A DNA stretch of 16,968 bases, taken from positions 1 to 16,968 of the forward strand of contig JAJYWG010000220.1 in the NCBI GenBank assembly GCA_021791615.1. Direction: 5' to 3'. The notes under the pieces are model-generated. The model searched no databases. It had not been told where the DNA came from and saw nothing but the letters and a program-made list of their open reading frames with translations. Origin of the DNA: Actinomycetes bacterium. GTDB taxonomy: Bacteria > Actinomycetota > Acidimicrobiia > Acidimicrobiales > RAAP-2. The position numbers and the translations under genes are program-made. Positions 6,102-14,028 of the stretch are shown piece by piece; within the stretch, counting starts at the first letter, position 1, and every line of letters begins with the position of its first letter.

Positions 6102-8768
6102 ATGCACCTGGCATCCACGAGACGGGGACCGCTCTTGTGGCGGTCGTCGGTTGTCGCCGCCTCCGCGGGGATCGCCGCTGCTCTGACAATGAGCGTGACC
6201 ACGGCACCGTCTGCGGCACCAGCTTCGAGCTTGGCTGCACCAGGCAGCCCTGCAGCCCCTTCGCCCGCCAGCCTCGCTTCGAGCGTCGCCGCAGCCGGCT
6301 CGCCGGGTCTGCGCTCACAGACCCGTGGCGCTTCTGTGTCGACATCGAACTTCAAGGCGGTCGGTAGTGCCAAGCAGGTCTATGTCACCGGCCTCGCACC
6401 ATTGGCGCAAATGTCGCTCATCACCCCGAGAGGGAAGACCCTCTACACGCAGCGCGCCGACTCGCTCGGTGGGCTGCTGTTCCGCCACGTGCCGCCGGGC
6501 AAGGGGTACCGGGTGCGCCTGGCCTCGAACGGGCAAGAGTCGGCGCTGCTCACGGTGCACACCGACCGAGCGGCGCCGTGGGATCCGGGCATCTACAACC
6601 AGTCGATCCCGTCCAGCGGATATGGCTACCTGACCACCCGCGACGGGACGAAGCTCGCCATCGACGTGCACCCGCCGACCAGCCCGGCGGGCGAACCGGG
6701 CCTGCCGGCCGGCACTCACCTCCCGAATGGCCCTGACTACCTCCCGCCGTACCCCACCCTGATCGAGTACTCAGGGTACGGCTATGCGGATCCGGCCGGG
6801 CCGCAAAACGGCATCGCGGTCCTCGCCAATCTGATGGGCTTCGCGGTGGTGGACGTGAATATGCGTGGGACCGGTTGCTCAGGCGGCGCTTACAACTTCT
6901 TCGACCCGCTGCAGAACCTCGACGGCTACGACGTCATCGAGACAATTGCCCACCAGTCGTGGGTGCTCGACCACAAAGTCGGGATGATGGGTATCTCGTA
7001 CGGCGCGATCAGCCAACTGTTCGTGGCTCAGCTCAGGCCACCGGCCCTCGAGGCGATCTCGCCGCTGTCCACCATCGACGCCACGGCGACGACGCTGTAC
7101 CCAGGTGGCATCCTCAACACCGGCTTCGCCGTCGCCTGGGCGCAGCAGCGGCAGCACGATGCAGAACCCGCTGGACCCAACAGCGGGCAGTACTGGGCGT
7201 ACCAGCGGATCCAAGCTGGCGACAAGACGTGTCAGGCCAACCAAGTGCTCCACGGCGAAGCGCCCAGCTTGATGGCGAAGATCGCCGCCAACGCCTACTA
7301 CAACCCTGCTGTCGCTGACCCCTTGGACCCGGTCACCTTCGTCAACAAGATCAACGTGCCAACGTTCATGGCCTGCCAGTGGGAAGACGAGCAGACCGGG
7401 GGACATTGCCCGGAACTGGTCCAGCACTTCACCGGGACAAGCCGGAAATGGTTCACCTTCACCAACGGCGCCCACATCGACTCGCTCGATCCGTACACCT
7501 ACAACCGCTGGTACGACTTCCTCGAGTTGTTCGTCGCTCACAAAGCACCCATAGTGAACGCGGTGCTGGTCCGAGCAGCCGCACCGATCGTCTACCAGTC
7601 GGCGATGGGACTCCCGCAGTCCGATGTCGTCACGCTTCCGGTCGACCCGATCCAGCTGATCCCGACGTATCATGCCGCGTTAGTAGCTTTCGAGAAGCTT
7701 CCGGAGATCCGGGTGCTGTTCGACAACGGTGCCGGCGTGTCGCCCACTGGGAGCTCGACTCCAGGCAATCCCTATCCAGGGTTCGTGCGCTCGTTCTCGT
7801 CGTTTCCCATCCCGGGCACCGTCGCCCGCACCTGGTATCTCGGGCCGGCCGGGTCGCTTGCCGGCCAGCCGCCGGCGAGCAGCGGAGTCAACTGGTACAC
7901 CTCGAACGCGAGCGCCCTTCCACTCACCGACTACACGGGCAACACCGGCGGCGGAGGTTTGTGGGGTAACGCCTCTCAGTGGACGTGGGACTGGAAGCAG
8001 TACCCGTCAGGTTCCGCCGTTTCCTATGTCTCGGCTCCGCTGACGAAGAACACCACCGTCATCGGCGCCGGCGCCGTCGACCTCTGGGTGCGCTCCTCGA
8101 CCTCCAACGTCGACTTGCAGGCCACCATCAGCGAGGTGCGTCCCGACGGGTACGAGACGTTCGTCCAGAACGGCTGGATACGTGCCAGCGAGCGCAAGCT
8201 CTCCACCAGCTCCAACAACATGTTCAAGCAGCCGAGCACGGCACTCGAGCCGATCCCCAGCTTCACCGCTGCAGCCGCCAAGCCCATGCCGCCCGGGCGC
8301 TTCGTGAAGGTCGTCATCCCGCTCTATTACGAAGGGCACGTCTACCGTGCGGGGTCGCGTATCCGAGTGACAATCGCCGCACCAAACGGCACCCAGCCCA
8401 TCTGGTCCTTCAGCCAGACGGTGCCCAACGGTACCGCCACGGTATCGATCGCCTTCTCCAAGTCCATGCCGTCGAGCCTCGTTCTCCCGGTGGTCCCAGG
8501 CGTGAAGGTGACCACCCCCCTGCCGCCATGCCCGAGCCTTCGCAACGAGCCATGCAGGCCATACCAACCGATCGCGAACGCGCTGTGGCCACCCAACGGA
8601 GGCGGTGGGCGCTCGGTACAGCGAGCCAACAGCGTCACGGGTGCCGCTAGGACGGGCAGCTCTCAGCGAGGCGGTGGCTACCTCTGCGTCGTCACTTGCA
8701 ATGCGAGCACGGTGGAGGAAAGGGCAGATCGGATACCGAACCTCCCAGCGTGGCGCCATAACCTCTGA
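6102..8768 (+). CDS. Secreted CocE/NonD-family (peptidase S15, X-Pro dipeptidyl-peptidase-like) hydrolase
   Basis: The product has 888 aa. A Sec-type signal (RRGPLLWRSSVVAASAGIAAALTM) is followed by an Ala/Pro/Ser-rich spacer and a beta-rich N-terminal domain (about 85-165). The alpha/beta-hydrolase domain contains YSGYGYADP, the oxyanion-region VVDVNMRGTGCSGG, and the nucleophile elbow GISYGA with Ser299. Asp429 (in QWEDEQTGGH) and His458 (in NGAHIDSLDP) are the likely rest of the triad. The C-terminal jelly-roll (about 570-810) is typical of the S15/CocE group, with the end motif RIRVTIAAPNG. The family cleaves X-Pro peptides or hydrolyses esters and acyl groups; which applies here cannot be told. 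Two Cys pairs near the C-terminus (PCPSLRNEPC, LCVVTC) could form disulphides outside the cell. At nearly 900 aa it is longer than CocE (about 570 aa). Confidence 0.9.
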   Translation: MHLASTRRGPLLWRSSVVAASAGIAAALTMSVTTAPSAAPASSLAAPGSPAAPSPASLASSVAAAGSPGLRSQTRGASVSTSNFKAVGSAKQVYVTGLAPLAQMSLITPRGKTLYTQRADSLGGLLFRHVPPGKGYRVRLASNGQESALLTVHTDRAAPWDPGIYNQSIPSSGYGYLTTRDGTKLAIDVHPPTSPAGEPGLPAGTHLPNGPDYLPPYPTLIEYSGYGYADPAGPQNGIAVLANLMGFAVVDVNMRGTGCSGGAYNFFDPLQNLDGYDVIETIAHQSWVLDHKVGMMGISYGAISQLFVAQLRPPALEAISPLSTIDATATTLYPGGILNTGFAVAWAQQRQHDAEPAGPNSGQYWAYQRIQAGDKTCQANQVLHGEAPSLMAKIAANAYYNPAVADPLDPVTFVNKINVPTFMACQWEDEQTGGHCPELVQHFTGTSRKWFTFTNGAHIDSLDPYTYNRWYDFLELFVAHKAPIVNAVLVRAAAPIVYQSAMGLPQSDVVTLPVDPIQLIPTYHAALVAFEKLPEIRVLFDNGAGVSPTGSSTPGNPYPGFVRSFSSFPIPGTVARTWYLGPAGSLAGQPPASSGVNWYTSNASALPLTDYTGNTGGGGLWGNASQWTWDWKQYPSGSAVSYVSAPLTKNTTVIGAGAVDLWVRSSTSNVDLQATISEVRPDGYETFVQNGWIRASERKLSTSSNNMFKQPSTALEPIPSFTAAAAKPMPPGRFVKVVIPLYYEGHVYRAGSRIRVTIAAPNGTQPIWSFSQTVPNGTATVSIAFSKSMPSSLVLPVVPGVKVTTPLPPCPSLRNEPCRPYQPIANALWPPNGGGGRSVQRANSVTGAARTGSSQRGGGYLCVVTCNASTVEERADRIPNLPAWRHNL

Positions 8769-8801
8769 GGGAACGTGTCGGCTCGCCCGCCCGAGTGGGG
8801 C

Positions 8802-8857
8802 ACGAGTGGGACGGCACGAGTGGGACGGCACGAGTGGGACGGCACGAGTGGGACGGC
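8802..8857. repeat. Four exact tandem copies of a 14-base unit
   Basis: ACGAGTGGGACGGC is repeated exactly four times (8802-8815, 8816-8829, 8830-8843, 8844-8857), with partial copies on both sides (CGAGTGGGG before, ACGA after). It sits in the 357-base gap between the hydrolase gene and the beta-helix gene, where I see no convincing gene. Units are contiguous without spacers, so this is a minisatellite and not a CRISPR array. Copy number is probably variable. Confidence 0.95.
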
Positions 8858-9125
8858 ACGAATGCGTTGACCTTTCCGGTCGGAGCCCGGTGAAGGCTTC
8901 CGCGCAGCAGCCCTTGGCGGTCGTCGTTCCCGGCCGGACGCTTCGACGGGTCCGGCCTCGAAACCGGGGTCTGTCTGGCACCAGCTGCGGGCCAGGATTT
9001 CCATCGCAAGAAGTGCACCGGAAGGTCGTTCTTATCGGCAGACCGTTTCACCTGGGTATCGCGCGGCCGGGGCTGCACTCGGGCGCGGCCGGTCCGAGAA
9101 AGGCTCGAGTGACGAGGGAGGCACG

Positions 9126-10925
9126 ATGGTGCACGTCCGATCGGTGATGCGCTTGATGCCCAAGGCGTTGACGTTGTGCGCGTGCCTGTCCCTGGTGGCG
9201 TCGATGGTGCTGACGTTCTCGGCGTCGGCGCCCATTGGGAGTTTGGCGTCAGCTACCAAGCCCGCTGTGCTTCGGGTGGGCACGTATGAGAACATCCCCG
9301 GGCAGTACCAGTCCATCCAAGCAGCCGTCGACGCAGCCAATCCGGGTGACGTCATCCTGGTTGCCCCGGGCGACTACAAGACCACGTCGAGCAAGGCTCC
9401 AGCAGCAGCTCCGACCACGCCGGCGGGGGTGCTGATCACGACGCCGGACATCACTCTTCGAGGGATGAGCCGCAACAGCGTGATCGTCGACGGTACTCGG
9501 TCCGGGCCGCCGTGCAGCACCGTGACAAGCGACCAGAATTTCGGTCCGAGCGGTCCGAGCGGTCCCCTCGGGCTGAACGGGATCATGATCTACAAGGCTG
9601 CCGGCGTATCGGTGGAGAACCTGACGGCCTGCAACTTCCTGGCAGGCAGCTCGCCGGGCGGCAGCGGCAACGAGATCTGGTGGAACGGCGGCGCCAACAG
9701 CGGTCAGGTCTTCAGCGGCACGGGCTACTGGGGCGAGTACCTGACTGCCACGAGCACCTATTTTTCCGGCGAGAAGACCGCAGCCGAGTACGGGATCTTC
9801 TCGAGCAACTGGAACGGCGGCACCTGGAACCAGACATATGCCAGCAACTTCAACGACTCGGGCTACTACATCGGCGCGTGTCGGCAGCAATGCAATCAAA
9901 CCGTCGATCACGCCTGGGCTGAGTACAACGCGCTCGGGTACTCGGGCTCGAACGCCGGCGGGAACCTAGTGGTGAAGAACTCCCAGTTCGACAACAACGA
10001 GGATGGGTTCGACACCAACAGCCAGAACGGTGACAACCCTCCTCCGCAGAACGGGTCGTGCCCGAATGGCGGCATTAGCCCTATCACCCACACGCACTCC
10101 TGCTGGGTGTTCATGGACAACTACGTGCACAACAACAACAATCCCAATGTGCCGACGGCGGGGTCCGCTGCCGCTGGCCCGGTTGGCACCGGCATGTCCA
10201 TTTCCGGTGGGCGAAACGACACGGTCATGAACAACGTCTTCTCCGACAACAATGCCTGGGGCACGATCTTTGTCCCGTACCCCGACAGCGGCCCGCCATG
10301 CACCGGAGGGACCCAGTTGCAAGCAGTCTGCATCTTCGACGAGTCAGGCGACGCGCTCATCGGCAATCAGTACTCGCACAACGGGTCCTACGGAAACCCC
10401 ACGAACGGCGACTTCGCTGCCACCAACTTCGAGCCGGGACCGACTGACTGCTTCAGCGGCAACACGGAGATCGGTGGGGGGCCGGTGACCAGCTCACCGC
10501 CGGACCTTCAGCTGCTGTACCCGAAGTGCACCGGCATGACCGTCCCCCCTGACCTCAACGCCTTGTTCACGGCCGAAGTAGCCTGCGACTCAGCAGCGAT
10601 CTCGATCGGGCCGGTGCCCGGGTCGGCCCTGTGCCCCCCGGGAGCCAACTACCCGCGCCAGACTCAGGTGGTAATGCACCCGCTGCCGGGAGCCACCGGC
10701 CTCGAAGATCCCTCGTCTGCCAACCTCCCGTCGATGGCCAACCCGTGCCAGGGCGTGCCCGCCAACCCGTGGTGCCCGGCCAGTGGGTCGAGCAGTGGAG
10801 GCCAGGCCGGCACTTTGGCTGCCGGCTTCTCAGGCTCAATGGGGGGGCGGACCATGAACTGGCTGCAGGAGGCGATGGCGACCGCGTCGGGGTATCAGGA
10901 GCGCCGAGGCATCCCCGGGCGCTGA
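9126..10925 (+). CDS. Secreted right-handed parallel beta-helix protein
   Basis: The product has 599 aa from ATG 9126, with GGGAGG four bases upstream; ATG 9147 (residue 8) is an alternative. A signal peptide (about 1-42, core LTLCACLSLVASMVLTF) shows export. Residues 61-84 read YQSIQAAVDAANPGDVILVA and end PGDY, the classic first coil of pectate-lyase-like/NosD-type beta-helix proteins. Repeated Asn/Gly-rich coils follow (ITLRGMSRNSVIVDG, NFNDSGYYIG, SQFDNNEDGFDTNS, DNYVHNNNN, NNVFSDNNAWG) to about residue 430. The C-terminal 170 residues are Pro/Gly/Ser-rich. Such folds bind or cleave polysaccharides or act as surface adhesins. No catalytic set specific to one lyase or hydrolase family is recognised, so the substrate is unknown. 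Several Cys residues could form disulphides. Confidence 0.88.
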   Translation: MVHVRSVMRLMPKALTLCACLSLVASMVLTFSASAPIGSLASATKPAVLRVGTYENIPGQYQSIQAAVDAANPGDVILVAPGDYKTTSSKAPAAAPTTPAGVLITTPDITLRGMSRNSVIVDGTRSGPPCSTVTSDQNFGPSGPSGPLGLNGIMIYKAAGVSVENLTACNFLAGSSPGGSGNEIWWNGGANSGQVFSGTGYWGEYLTATSTYFSGEKTAAEYGIFSSNWNGGTWNQTYASNFNDSGYYIGACRQQCNQTVDHAWAEYNALGYSGSNAGGNLVVKNSQFDNNEDGFDTNSQNGDNPPPQNGSCPNGGISPITHTHSCWVFMDNYVHNNNNPNVPTAGSAAAGPVGTGMSISGGRNDTVMNNVFSDNNAWGTIFVPYPDSGPPCTGGTQLQAVCIFDESGDALIGNQYSHNGSYGNPTNGDFAATNFEPGPTDCFSGNTEIGGGPVTSSPPDLQLLYPKCTGMTVPPDLNALFTAEVACDSAAISIGPVPGSALCPPGANYPRQTQVVMHPLPGATGLEDPSSANLPSMANPCQGVPANPWCPASGSSSGGQAGTLAAGFSGSMGGRTMNWLQEAMATASGYQERRGIPGR

Positions 10926-11110
10926 CGGCGGCAGCAACATCACGTCCGAAGCCTGAAGAGGTGGATGCAGCAGCGCGCGATGCGCCGACGCGGGCACGAT
11001 CCTCGTGCTGTTCCCGGCGCTTGTAACGACCCACGCAGGGGACAGTAAGAAGCCACAAAGGTACAGGTCAAAGGCATGACAGGGGCACAGGCCCGGAGGG
11101 CCGGATGGGC

Positions 11111-11116
11111 TACACT
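11111..11116 (+). promoter_or_regulatory. -10 box of the tRNA-Ser fragment
   Basis: TACACT ends nine bases before the first tRNA base. This is the short promoter-to-gene distance typical of tRNA genes. No good -35 box is seen at 16-18 bases upstream. The stretch 10926-11110 between the beta-helix gene and this box holds nothing recognisable. Confidence 0.45.
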
Positions 11117-11125
11117 GGCCAGCGA

Positions 11126-11169
11126 GGAGAGGTGCGAGAGCGGCCGAATCGGACTCACTGCTAATGAGT
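11126..11169 (+). pseudogene. 5' half of a tRNA-Ser(GCU) gene, 3' half missing
   Basis: The sequence follows tRNA-Ser rules base by base through the anticodon arm. The 5' acceptor strand is GGAGAGG (11126-11132), followed by TG. The D-arm has a CGA/TCG stem and a GG-containing loop (11135-11151). The anticodon stem ACTCA/TGAGT (11153-11157, 11165-11169) encloses the loop CTGCTAA with anticodon GCT at 11160-11162. After 11169 the pattern fails: no class-II variable arm of normal size, no TTCGAAT T-loop and no CCTCTCC to pair with the acceptor. A weak T-arm-like stretch (GGCGGCACGAATCCCC, 11198-11213) is at best a decayed remnant. Another, intact tRNA-Ser(GCU) should exist elsewhere in the genome. 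The break suggests an integration or deletion scar. Confidence 0.72.
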
Positions 11170-12070
11170 CTCATTCCCTTCGCACTTTCCGGGCTCAGGC
11201 GGCACGAATCCCCTGAACACCCAGGTCACATCGCAATTCTTGGACCTCGGGCCTTCGCCATCGTTAGCTGCCGTTTACCGCGGTTTTCCACTGAGAGTGT
11301 GAACAGCGTGTGATCGGAGACCCCCCCCGCTCTGCTATCGGACCCATCCCACCTGAGTCCGATGGGACTGGTTCGCCGACCCTCTTGTCGACGAGTGTCG
11401 GCCCGCCTGCACGATTCCCCGCTCCCCAAGATCCGGCGGGCGGACCGACCTGAATGCGACAGCACGCGCGTATTGGACGTGGGTGACGCGGAGGGGGGAC
11501 CTGCTCCCTTACCCCAACAATTCCGTAGAAGGGTCCCGGTCGCTGGCTTGCCTAGGGCTGTCGGGGCACATCTCGCCGTCATACCGCCGCGACGGTGTCA
11601 GCGCCTACGCATATCTCGCCGGGAACGGACATCGGAACCTCGCCTCGATCGTCGGCGGTATCGTCACCCACCCGAGCCGGACTCCTCACCCTGGCCGCCG
11701 CACGGCACATAGCGACCACGCAGTTCCACGCTGTCGTGCTCGCCGCCGCCCACGGCGTGTGGGCATACCGCCTTCGGCCACCACCCCACACCACACAACT
11801 ACCCCTCGACCCTGCCATCACCACCGCTCAGCTCACCTGCGGTCCACCCCAGGTGCGCTGACCACAGGGTTCCGGCGAACACAACAATGTGAACCTCCCC
11901 CCGCCTCGTCCCAGCTTCTGGCTGGAACCATCTCATCAGCGCCCGGTGCCGGCCCCGTCGGCACCACCACGACCGCTCCCGGTCTCAACCAGTTCCAGTA
12001 CACCGGAGCCGCCAGCTGCTCCCTCTCGACTGTGGTGCCCTTCCGGGTAACTGGTCCCGCCAGTCCTTCG
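11170..12070. other. Stretch without a recognisable gene
   Basis: About 900 bases after the tRNA fragment hold only short or compositionally doubtful frames on both strands. One plus-strand frame (11483-12178) is open for 231 codons. Its first two thirds are His/Arg/Pro-rich with no protein-like pattern; only its end is recognisable and is listed separately. This is most likely decayed DNA. Confidence 0.5.
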
Positions 12071-12178
12071 CCGGCTGCTCTTGTTGCCATGGCTTCGACG
12101 GCCGACTGTCACGGGTACTTACTCGCCGGCGCGGATGGCGGGGTCTTCGCCTTCAGCGATGCCGCGGTCCCCTACTGA
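12071..12178 (+). pseudogene. Remnant of a secreted-protein repeat (GYxLxxxDGGVFAFxDA type)
   Basis: The in-frame end reads PAALVAMASTADCHGYLLAG, then ADGGVFAFSDAAVPY and a stop. It matches one unit of the tandem repeat IVGxAxTPDGxGYWLVASDGGVFxFGDAxFYGS known from large exported proteins of Acidimicrobiia and relatives. Normally many units follow one another; here only one degenerate unit remains and the frame stops inside its last strand. Thr/Pro-rich sequence upstream (TTTTAPG, at about 11960-11990) may be the linker of the same protein. Taken as debris of a former cell-surface gene. Confidence 0.55.
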
Positions 12179-12381
12179 TACGCGCTATAGGTGGTCGTAC
12201 AAGGACACACGCGTGCGCACCGCTTGGCTCCCTGCTTGGCTTCCTCGCTCTTCAGGCAGGAGGTAGGCGCTTCAGGAGTGGCTCGGCATCGCCAAAGCGG
12301 GCTGAATCGGGTGTCTGTCCCTCCGAGAGCGAGCGAACGCCCGAGTGGAGAGCCACGGCACCCAGCAGAGCAGAGGCAGAC

Positions 12382-12690
12382 TCAGGTGCCGACGGCGTGC
12401 GTGCCGTGGTGGCGCAGGTGCTCAGCGACGGCCTGGCGGATGATGTCCGCCTCGCTGACGTGCTCTGCCTCGGCTCGCTCGCGGAGGTCGTGTCGCATCT
12501 CGGGCGGGAACCGAACGGACAGAGACTCCGCTGGTGCCGATCCGATACGCGGTCGGCCCGGAGGCCGTGGCCGCAGTCGGTCGAGGTCGAAGCCAGCCTC
12601 GGCCTTCTCAGCCAGCCGGGCCAGCATCTCGTCGGTAACTAGCTTCCCGTTGCTTCTCATCGGGGGCCGCTCGGTCGGTTCATCGGTCAT
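12382..12690 (-). CDS. Ribbon-helix-helix (CopG-like) antitoxin
   Basis: The product has 102 aa from ATG 12690. The N-terminal part (SNGKLVTDEMLARLAEKAEA, then GFDLDRLR and the Arg/Pro-rich PRPPGRPRIGSAPAE) is typical of a group of actinobacterial antitoxins. The C-terminal part (residues about 55-94, ESLSVRFPPEMRHDLRERAE to IIRQAVAEHLRHH) is a ribbon-helix-helix DNA-binding domain. The start is set by an ATGA overlap with the stop of the upstream toxin gene and by GGGAGG at the right distance. The frame is open upstream to 12720 but lies inside the toxin gene. It should neutralise the toxin and repress the common promoter at about 12964-12975. Toxin-first order is the reverse of most type II pairs. 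Confidence 0.8.
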   Translation of the reverse strand: MTDEPTERPPMRSNGKLVTDEMLARLAEKAEAGFDLDRLRPRPPGRPRIGSAPAESLSVRFPPEMRHDLRERAEAEHVSEADIIRQAVAEHLRHHGTHAVGT

Positions 12691-12962
12691 GGTGTCTGGC
12701 CTCCCTTGCTCCTCGGCCACAGGTGGGCGTACTTCGCCCGCATCCGCATGGCGTGGACCACCACCACGTCTCCGTCGTCACCGACCACAAGAGCCAGCTC
12801 CAGTGGGAGCCCGGCCCGATCCGGGCCGAGTGCTAGTACGGCGTCGATCTCAGCTTCGGCATCTGCGTCGTTGTCCATGAACGCAAGGTGATCCACGGCG
12901 TGACGAATGTCGTCGTCGGGGACCCCATGCCTGCGGGCGCTCCCGATGATCCACACCGTCAC
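12687..12962 (-). CDS. Putative toxin partner of the ribbon-helix-helix antitoxin
   Basis: The product has 91 aa from GTG 12962. It shows the pattern RRHGVPDDDIRHAVDHLAF, an acidic stretch, LALGPDRAGLPLELALVV, then DGDVVVVHAMRMRAKY. I recognise this as a small family often encoded beside SNGKxxTDE-type antitoxins in actinobacteria, with a GPDRAGxxLE core and a HAMxMRxKY end. The biochemical activity is not known to me. The start is a judgement: the frame is open to 13031, but the conserved part begins only at residue 27 of that frame. A TACGAT -10 box at 12975-12970 places the transcript start right at GTG 12962, a leaderless arrangement. GTG 12956 is the next choice. Confidence 0.72.
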   Translation of the reverse strand: MTVWIIGSARRHGVPDDDIRHAVDHLAFMDNDADAEAEIDAVLALGPDRAGLPLELALVVGDDGDVVVVHAMRMRAKYAHLWPRSKGGQTP

Positions 12963-12963
12963 G

Positions 12964-12979
12964 ACGATTATCGTACCGC
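12964..12979 (-). promoter_or_regulatory. Promoter and likely operator of the first toxin-antitoxin pair
   Basis: On the minus strand TACGAT (12975-12970) is a good -10 box. It lies within the 11-base palindrome ACGATTATCGT (12964-12974, arms of five bases around one central base), a fitting site for the ribbon-helix-helix repressor. Eleven bases of this element (12969-12979) recur exactly in the YefM/YoeB promoter at 15247-15257. Confidence 0.55.
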
Positions 12980-13075
12980 GAAAAGCGTTCACGCGGTAAG
13001 CGCGATGAGAGACGCAAGGCTGATGTGCCACGCCCTGGTCGCACTCCCTGCCCTATATCTACGAGCGCTGCGCCG

Positions 13076-13198
13076 CCCGATCTCGTCTCCGATGTCTCTA
13101 CGAACGTGATCGTGGCCGTAGCTGGGAATTACTCCTCCTCGGGCAAGAGCTACACCCCGTTCTCCCCTGTCCGCATCTGTGACACGCGAGTTACGAAT
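13076..13198 (+). pseudogene. Remnant of a surface-protein domain (YTPxSPVRxxDTR type)
   Basis: The frame reads VIVAVAGNYSSSGKSYTPFS followed by PVRICDTRVTN. This resembles the end of one module of exported actinobacterial proteins with VxVDVxGYF...YTPLxPxRxLDTR. In intact proteins the module is about 120-150 residues long and repeated; here only about 40 residues are left and what follows in frame (Arg/Ser-rich) is not protein-like. Together with the repeat remnant at 12071-12178 it suggests a large surface-protein gene that decayed or was broken by insertion of the toxin-antitoxin pair between them. The stretch 12963-13075 holds only the promoter of that pair. Confidence 0.5.
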
Positions 13199-13314
13199 GC
13201 CCGGCTCGCGGACCGGGTGGCGTCCATCCGTGGGTGTAAATGTCGACGGGCGTTGGTTCCTTCGAGAAGTTCCAGCTCAACGAAGGAGGGCCTACACCCG
13301 TGATACCCCGCTTG

Positions 13315-13793
13315 TGACGACCTTCGCCGGAGGGCCAGCATCAATCGGGTCGTGGTCGGGTGGCCAGCCGAATGCAGCCCAGGCTGCTGGCGTTGCATAC
13401 GACGCCCGCTTTCTCTTCTACCAAGGCAACTCGCCCGGCACGTCTGCGTGGGGAAGTGCCGACCTGGTAGATGAGCGCAGCACCTTCGGTGTTCCAACCG
13501 CTGGGGCGTCCGTCTCTTACGGTCCATCGGGAAACATAACTGGCATCTGCACCACCTGGTGGACCGAGGTGGGTCGTCAGTCGGGGTCCAGCTTCACCTG
13601 TTGGTACATACACGGCATCGCTCTATTCGAGGAGCCCAGCGGCACGACCAGCTGGTTGCTCGCCAACCCGGCAGTGAGTGGCTTCGTCTACGACGAGGCG
13701 GGCAGTCCCTCCTCCGAGCCTGGCTGGATCCCCTCGTTCGGGCCTCCCGCATCCGAGCCTGCTGGGGCGACCCCAGTTTCCCTGGGGGTATAG
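13315..13793 (+). CDS. Hypothetical protein, possibly a fragment
   Basis: From about GTG 13315 the frame encodes roughly 159 residues with protein-like composition and GC-ending codons: TTFAGGPASIGSWSGGQPNA, FLFYQGNSPGTSAWGSADLV, GICTTWWTEVG, SGSSFTCWYIHGIALFEEPS. The Gly/Ser/Trp-rich, beta-like character with two Cys residues suggests an extracellular or secreted protein. No signal peptide precedes it: the open frame back to 13179 is Arg-rich and unlike the rest. I do not recognise the family. It may be the 3' part of the same broken surface-protein gene as the neighbouring remnants, or a separate truncated gene. The start is therefore uncertain. Confidence 0.45.
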
Positions 13794-14028
13794 GAACGCC
13801 GTTATTGGCTCCCTGGTTGCACCGGCACTGTCACTGCAGCGTGCCTCGCAGCCAGTGCAGCTAGACCAGCCGACGAGCCGAACGGGGCGGTCGGGATGGG
13901 CATCGGTTCGTAGCGAAGCGCCGCCGAGGCCAGCCGATTGTCGAGTCGTGGCCAGCGCCTTGCCCTCGCCACTTCTGTCGCATCCCGTGCTGAAAGGCCG
14001 GACTCTCTCAGACTCGAGACCCCGTGGC

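Noticed and set aside
8802..8857. CRISPR array
   Set aside because: The 14-base units are contiguous and far too short, there are no spacers, and no cas gene is present.
11126..11169. tRNA gene interrupted by an intron in the anticodon arm
   Set aside because: The whole anticodon stem, including its 3' strand, is contiguous, so an intron there is excluded, and no 3' half is seen downstream.
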